Origin: an uncultured Lachnospiraceae bacterium | Lineage (GTDB): Bacteria > Bacillota > Clostridia > Lachnospirales > Lachnospiraceae | Direction: 5' to 3' | Length of the DNA: 64,000 nt | Assembly: GCA_910585255.1 (NCBI GenBank) | Contig: CAJUEI010000002.1 | Location: 13,577 to 77,576, forward strand | Shown: positions 61,501-64,000 of the stretch, piece after piece | Layout: every line of letters begins with the position of its first letter | Numbering within the stretch: the first letter of the stretch is position 1 | The notes under the pieces: generated by a model | What the model saw: only the letters and a program-made list of their open reading frames with translations | The model's database searches: none | What the model was told of the DNA's origin: nothing | Made by a program: the position numbers and the translations under genes

Positions 61501-61804
61501 GACCTATGAGACGATTCGGGATGCCGGATTTGAAGTGAGAAAGATTAATAAGATGTATGAGGGACGTCCGAATATCTATGATGTGATTACAAACCGGGAA
61601 GTGCAGTTTGTAATTAATACACCGATTGGAAATGACAGCGAATATGATGACAGTTATGTGCGGAAAGCAGCGATTAAGGCAAAGATTCCTTATATGACTA
61701 CTATGGCAGCAGCGAAAGCGGCAGCAAAAGGAATTAAGGTTGTAAAGCAGCATCCGAATAAAAAGGTGCAGAGTTTGCAGGAACTGCATCGGATGGTTAA
61801 ATAA
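58586..61804 (+). CDS. carB: Carbamoyl-phosphate synthase large subunit
   Basis: A 1072-residue enzyme that makes carbamoyl phosphate for arginine and pyrimidines, with ammonia from CarA. Two ATP-grasp halves are present (IIGSGPIIIGQACEFDYSG near the start and ILGGGPNRIGQGIEFDYC near 555), an oligomerisation region between, and an MGS-like allosteric domain at the end (about 935-1070). ATG 58586 with GGAGG is preferred to 58574. carA is not next to it here, so the gene is separate from a car operon. Confidence 0.96.
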   Translation: MGKRTDIHKVLIIGSGPIIIGQACEFDYSGTQACKALRSLGYEIVLVNSNPATIMTDPGIADVTYIEPLNLKRLEQIIMKERPDAILPNLGGQSGLNLCSELAGAGILEKYQVKVIGVQVDAIERGEDRIEFKNTMNSLGIEMARSEVAYSVEDALEIAEKLGYPVVLRPAYTMGGAGGGLVYNVEELKTVCARGLQASLVGQVLVEESILGCEELELEVVRDAKNNMITVCFIENIDPLGVHTGDSFCSAPMLTISEEVQKRLQEQAYRIVEAIEVIGGTNVQFAHDPVTDRIVVIEINPRTSRSSALASKATGFPIALVSAMLASGLTLDEIPCGKYQTLDRYVPDGDYVVIKFARWAFEKFKGVEDKLGTQMRAVGEVMSIGKTYKEAFQKAIRSLEIGRYGLGFAKNFAEKSKEELLNMLYVPTSERQFIMYEALRKGATIEELYQLTKIKHYFIEQMKELVEEEEAILAYRGALLPDQMLIQAKRDGFSDKYLGQLLQIPEKEIRDARTKLGVVEAWEGVHVSGTQDSAYYYSTYNVKDQSVVREDKPKIMILGGGPNRIGQGIEFDYCSVHAALALKKLGFETIIVNCNPETVSTDYDTSDKLYFEPLTLEDVLSIYQKEKPLGIIAQFGGQTPLNLSAELEQNGVKILGTSPAVIDLAEDRDLFRAMMEKLEIPMPESGMAVNIEEAIAIANRIGYPVMVRPSYVLGGRGMEVVNNEEMLKSYMAAAVGVTPDRPILIDRFLRHATEVEADAISDGAHAFVPAVMEHIELAGVHSGDSACIIPSLNISEENLRTIKEYTRKIAEEMHVRGLMNMQYAIEDGKVYVLEANPRASRTVPLVSKVCNIQMVPIATDIITSELTGRPSPVPELKERTIPYYGVKEAVFPFNMFPEVDPLLGPEMRSTGEVLGLADTFGEAFYKAQEATQTVLPLEGTVLLSVNRADKAEVAEVAQDLVDAGFQLLATGKTYETIRDAGFEVRKINKMYEGRPNIYDVITNREVQFVINTPIGNDSEYDDSYVRKAAIKAKIPYMTTMAAAKAAAKGIKVVKQHPNKKVQSLQELHRMVK

Positions 61805-61826
61805 CAAAAGTGTTAAAAATTTCCCG

Positions 61827-61887
61827 TAAGAAGCTGTAGAAAAATAAGTGATGCCGATGGTGTCACTTATTTTTCTACAGCTTCTTA
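61827..61887. terminator. Long perfect hairpin between convergent genes
   Basis: A 25-bp perfect stem (TAAGAAGCTGTAGAAAAATA... with its complement ending CTTCTTA) around an 11-base loop. It can terminate both carB and the minus-strand lipoprotein gene. Confidence 0.8.
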
Positions 61888-61906
61888 AATAGATTTTGGT
61901 TGTGCA

Positions 61907-62329
61907 TTAATATCCGTGGTCGACATGTTCCCAGTCTCCGTCCTTATTCCGAATAAGAATCCAGCTCCAATTATCATAAGTGGAATTAGGATTGAGTGAA
62001 CCGTCCCCGCCTGATGAATCTACATCAAAAGAGGATAATAGTACAATTGCTTCATCTGCATCATATTGTTCAGGCACCCATTTATTATAGTTATCGGTAT
62101 AGGTGTCTCCTGGATAATAGAGCTTCGTTAGGGTGCAGCCGCTAAATGTGCTGCTAAAATATTCTTTTACCGTTTGACATGCTGTTTCAATATCATCGTC
62201 TGAATATAGTTCGGACGGACTCCAATCGGGAATTTGAACATTACGAATATCTCCGCCGTTGTTCTTTTCATTGCAACCGGTACATAATGTTATCGCCAAA
62301 ACGATAATAGCAAATATTTTCTTTGTCAA
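61907..62329 (-). CDS. Small lipoprotein of unknown function
   Basis: A 140-residue protein. The signal peptide MTKKIFAIIVLAITLCTGC ends in a lipobox with Cys19. The mature part is acidic, with WSPSELYSDDDIETACQTV and FSGCTLTKLYYPGD. It resembles small secreted lipoproteins of Clostridia without known role. It has its own upstream AT-rich region and shares the terminator with carB. Confidence 0.75.
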   Translation of the reverse strand: MTKKIFAIIVLAITLCTGCNEKNNGGDIRNVQIPDWSPSELYSDDDIETACQTVKEYFSSTFSGCTLTKLYYPGDTYTDNYNKWVPEQYDADEAIVLLSSFDVDSSGGDGSLNPNSTYDNWSWILIRNKDGDWEHVDHGY

Positions 62330-62569
62330 TGAATGATACCTCCTGTAACATTTAATTTATGGCTGTCTTTATTATATATTCTTTTTTCTAAAAGGGAAAT
62401 AGACTTCTTAACATTTTGGAAAATTTTTTGGTTTCTGTTTTTTTCTATACTTACTATATAAGCATTTTACCAGAAATAAAAATAGGTATGAATTGGGATA
62501 GGGATACGTATATTTTTATGAAATAAAGACGAGTATTTTTGCTTTAGCAGGAATGGGAAAGAGGTATGG

Positions 62570-64000
62570 ATGGAAGAAGTACGCCTGGTAGTATTGCTGG
62601 TGGGAGAGGATGGATTTGATGCAAAAATCGGCGGGATGCATTATGTAATTCATAAGAATTATGCTGTATGTTTAGAACGGGCAGGGCTGCTACCTTTTTT
62701 GGCATATGATATTAGAAATGTGGAGGAATATGTGGCTGCGGCGGATGTGCTATGTCTGACTGGAGGAGCGGATATTCATCCGGGGCGGTATGGGGAGTAT
62801 TATCGGGATTCTGCCGAAATGGAGGGATTGAGCCAGACTAGGGATGATCTGGATTTTGCACTGTGTCGAAGATTTATAGAGGAAGGGAAGCCGATTTTGG
62901 GGATTGGACGTGGGATGCAGGTGATAAATGTGGCGTTGGGGGGAACGCTGTGTCGGGATATTGAGAGAGAGACAGGACAAAATCACCGGATTTCTTATGG
63001 AGAGTGTAAGATAGGGGAGGATTTTAAAAGGATGCATCCGGTCTGGACAACAGGGAATAGTGTGCTGTCGGAGTTTTGCGGAAATTATTTTTGGGTAAAT
63101 AGTTATCATCGGCAGGGAATCGGTGTATTGGGAGAGGGATTGATTGGAAGTTATTGGGCGGAAGATGGAATGGTTGAGGCATTTTTTCATAAGGATCTGC
63201 CGATTCTTGGGGTGCAGTGGCATCCAGAGCAGCCGGATTGGGATGGAAAGCAGCAGATGGGAGTGTTTGAGGCGTTTTGCAAATGGATTGGTTTGCAAAG
63301 CAGAGGGAGACAAGAGGGAGAAAAGCCGTTGGTGCTGGTGAACGGCGGACCGGCATTGGATCGGCAGTTTCGGGGATCTTCTTGGGTGGCGAATAAGACG
63401 TATCCTAGTGTTGTGTCGGCAGCGGGAGGGGTGCCTTTGATGCCGTTAGTAGAGGATGCGGCAGAGGAATATGCTTGTTTTGCAGATGCACTTATATTGA
63501 CAGGGAGTATATCTTTTTCGCCTGAGGAGGGATTAGCAGAAAGAGTGCGAAAGGAGGAATTGCCGAAACGAGAGCGGTTTGATCAGGCGTTGTTTTGGGG
63601 GTTTTATAGAAAGAAAAAGCCGGTGTTAGGGATTTGTTTAGGACATCAGATGATTAATTGCTATCTTGGCGGAAGTTTAGAAGGGAAGTTTAAGTTTCGG
63701 ACAGGAGTGGAACATATGATGTGCCAGCATCCGGTTTGGGCTGAGAGAGAATCGGTGCTTTATGCTTTGTTTGGAGAAGTTTTTTGGGTAAATAGTCGGC
63801 ATAATGATAAGATTGATAAGATGGCGGAGGAACTTTGTGTAACTGCTTGGTCAGAGGATGGAGTGATAGAGGCGTTTGAGCATGTGCGATTGCCGATTTA
63901 TGGAGTAGAGTGGCATCCAGAGAGGATGAGAGGGGACTTTCGGGAACCTCCAGAGGGACCCGATATGACGGAATTTTTTAGGTGGTTTGTTGGAATGGTG
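62570..64000 (+). CDS. Tandem C26 class I glutamine amidotransferase-like protein (3' partial)
   Basis: The frame opens at ATG 62570 (GAGGT upstream) and remains open to the window end, 477 codons. It holds two peptidase C26/PuuD-like domains in tandem. The first (about 1-245) has LTGGADIHPGRYGEYY and VQWHPEQ (His218), but the nucleophile motif reads GIGRGMQ, so the Cys is Gly113. The second (about 255-477) has GICLGHQ with Cys356 and VEWHPE with His449. PuuD-type enzymes cleave gamma-glutamyl amides. The first domain is predicted inactive and may be structural or regulatory. The downstream end is missing. Confidence 0.82.
   Translation, partial: MEEVRLVVLLVGEDGFDAKIGGMHYVIHKNYAVCLERAGLLPFLAYDIRNVEEYVAAADVLCLTGGADIHPGRYGEYYRDSAEMEGLSQTRDDLDFALCRRFIEEGKPILGIGRGMQVINVALGGTLCRDIERETGQNHRISYGECKIGEDFKRMHPVWTTGNSVLSEFCGNYFWVNSYHRQGIGVLGEGLIGSYWAEDGMVEAFFHKDLPILGVQWHPEQPDWDGKQQMGVFEAFCKWIGLQSRGRQEGEKPLVLVNGGPALDRQFRGSSWVANKTYPSVVSAAGGVPLMPLVEDAAEEYACFADALILTGSISFSPEEGLAERVRKEELPKRERFDQALFWGFYRKKKPVLGICLGHQMINCYLGGSLEGKFKFRTGVEHMMCQHPVWAERESVLYALFGEVFWVNSRHNDKIDKMAEELCVTAWSEDGVIEAFEHVRLPIYGVEWHPERMRGDFREPPEGPDMTEFFRWFVGMV

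Overview
The window looks like a chromosomal segment of a motile, anaerobic, low-GC member of the Firmicutes, most likely Lachnospiraceae. The reasons are a single-chain pyruvate:ferredoxin oxidoreductase, a flagellin next to csrA, AGGAGG-type ribosome sites, sigma-D/sigma-28 style promoter motifs, and many DUF families usual in gut Clostridia (DUF815, DUF3783, DUF3795, DUF3842). I saw no rRNA, tRNA, CRISPR array or prophage.

Layout. 1-8.7 kb holds housekeeping and small accessory genes: a 5'-truncated DUF815 ATPase, mgtE, a WYL regulator, a Cdd1-like gene broken by a mobile element, a DUF3795 protein, a tnpB relic and nifJ. 8.9-11.6 kb is the most striking part. Two perfect 30-bp inverted repeats (8937-8966 and 9785-9814) enclose a FimB-sized tyrosine recombinase and one outward-facing sigma-28-type promoter, immediately upstream of csrA and flagellin. 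In the orientation shown the promoter points away from csrA-flagellin (predicted OFF); inversion would aim it at them (predicted ON). 11.7-30.1 kb is an 18-kb co-directional glycan island, probably for flagellin or surface glycosylation. It has three glycosyltransferases, a CDP-glycerol-type polyol-phosphate transferase, three tandem radical SAM paralogues plus the relic of a fourth, a UDP-N-acetyl-L-amino-sugar pathway (reductase, 2-epimerase, 4,6-dehydratase), a HAD protein, and a CDP-polyol pathway (Rpe-like, TarI-like, TarJ-like). A small Rossmann-like domain recurs at one end of six of these proteins.

30-34.8 kb holds a Gph-like phosphatase, an ECF S component with a kinase behind an attenuator-like leader, a 30-bp-arm cruciform, a decaying 19-bp tandem array, DUF3842 and an AraC regulator. 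34.9-40.2 kb is an alpha-galactoside uptake and hydrolysis operon. 40.6-49.2 kb has an ADP-ribosylglycohydrolase, a YtrA-type GntR/ABC operon, a LytTR regulator lacking the phosphoacceptor Asp, a FliD-like protein, a MerR regulator beside a catalytically degenerate transposase, and a secreted cell-wall-binding-repeat protein. 49.6-54.6 kb has RtcB and KptA (RNA repair), a NifX-like protein, an ECF sigma/anti-sigma pair and small conserved proteins. 54.66-58.2 kb is a complete preQ1 (queuosine precursor) operon queD-queE-folE-queC-queF behind a probable preQ1-I riboswitch. carB, a small lipoprotein and a tandem C26 amidotransferase fusion whose first half has lost its nucleophile close the window.

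Two families of dispersed intergenic elements run through the window. One (six copies) has a GCGAAAGC hairpin core, resembles IS200/IS605-TnpB element ends, and sits after TTTAAC. The other (three copies) is bounded by GGACGCTAGAG and CTCTGGCTG. Both appear next to gene ends and terminators. All assignments come from reading the sequence; no database search or folding calculation was run.
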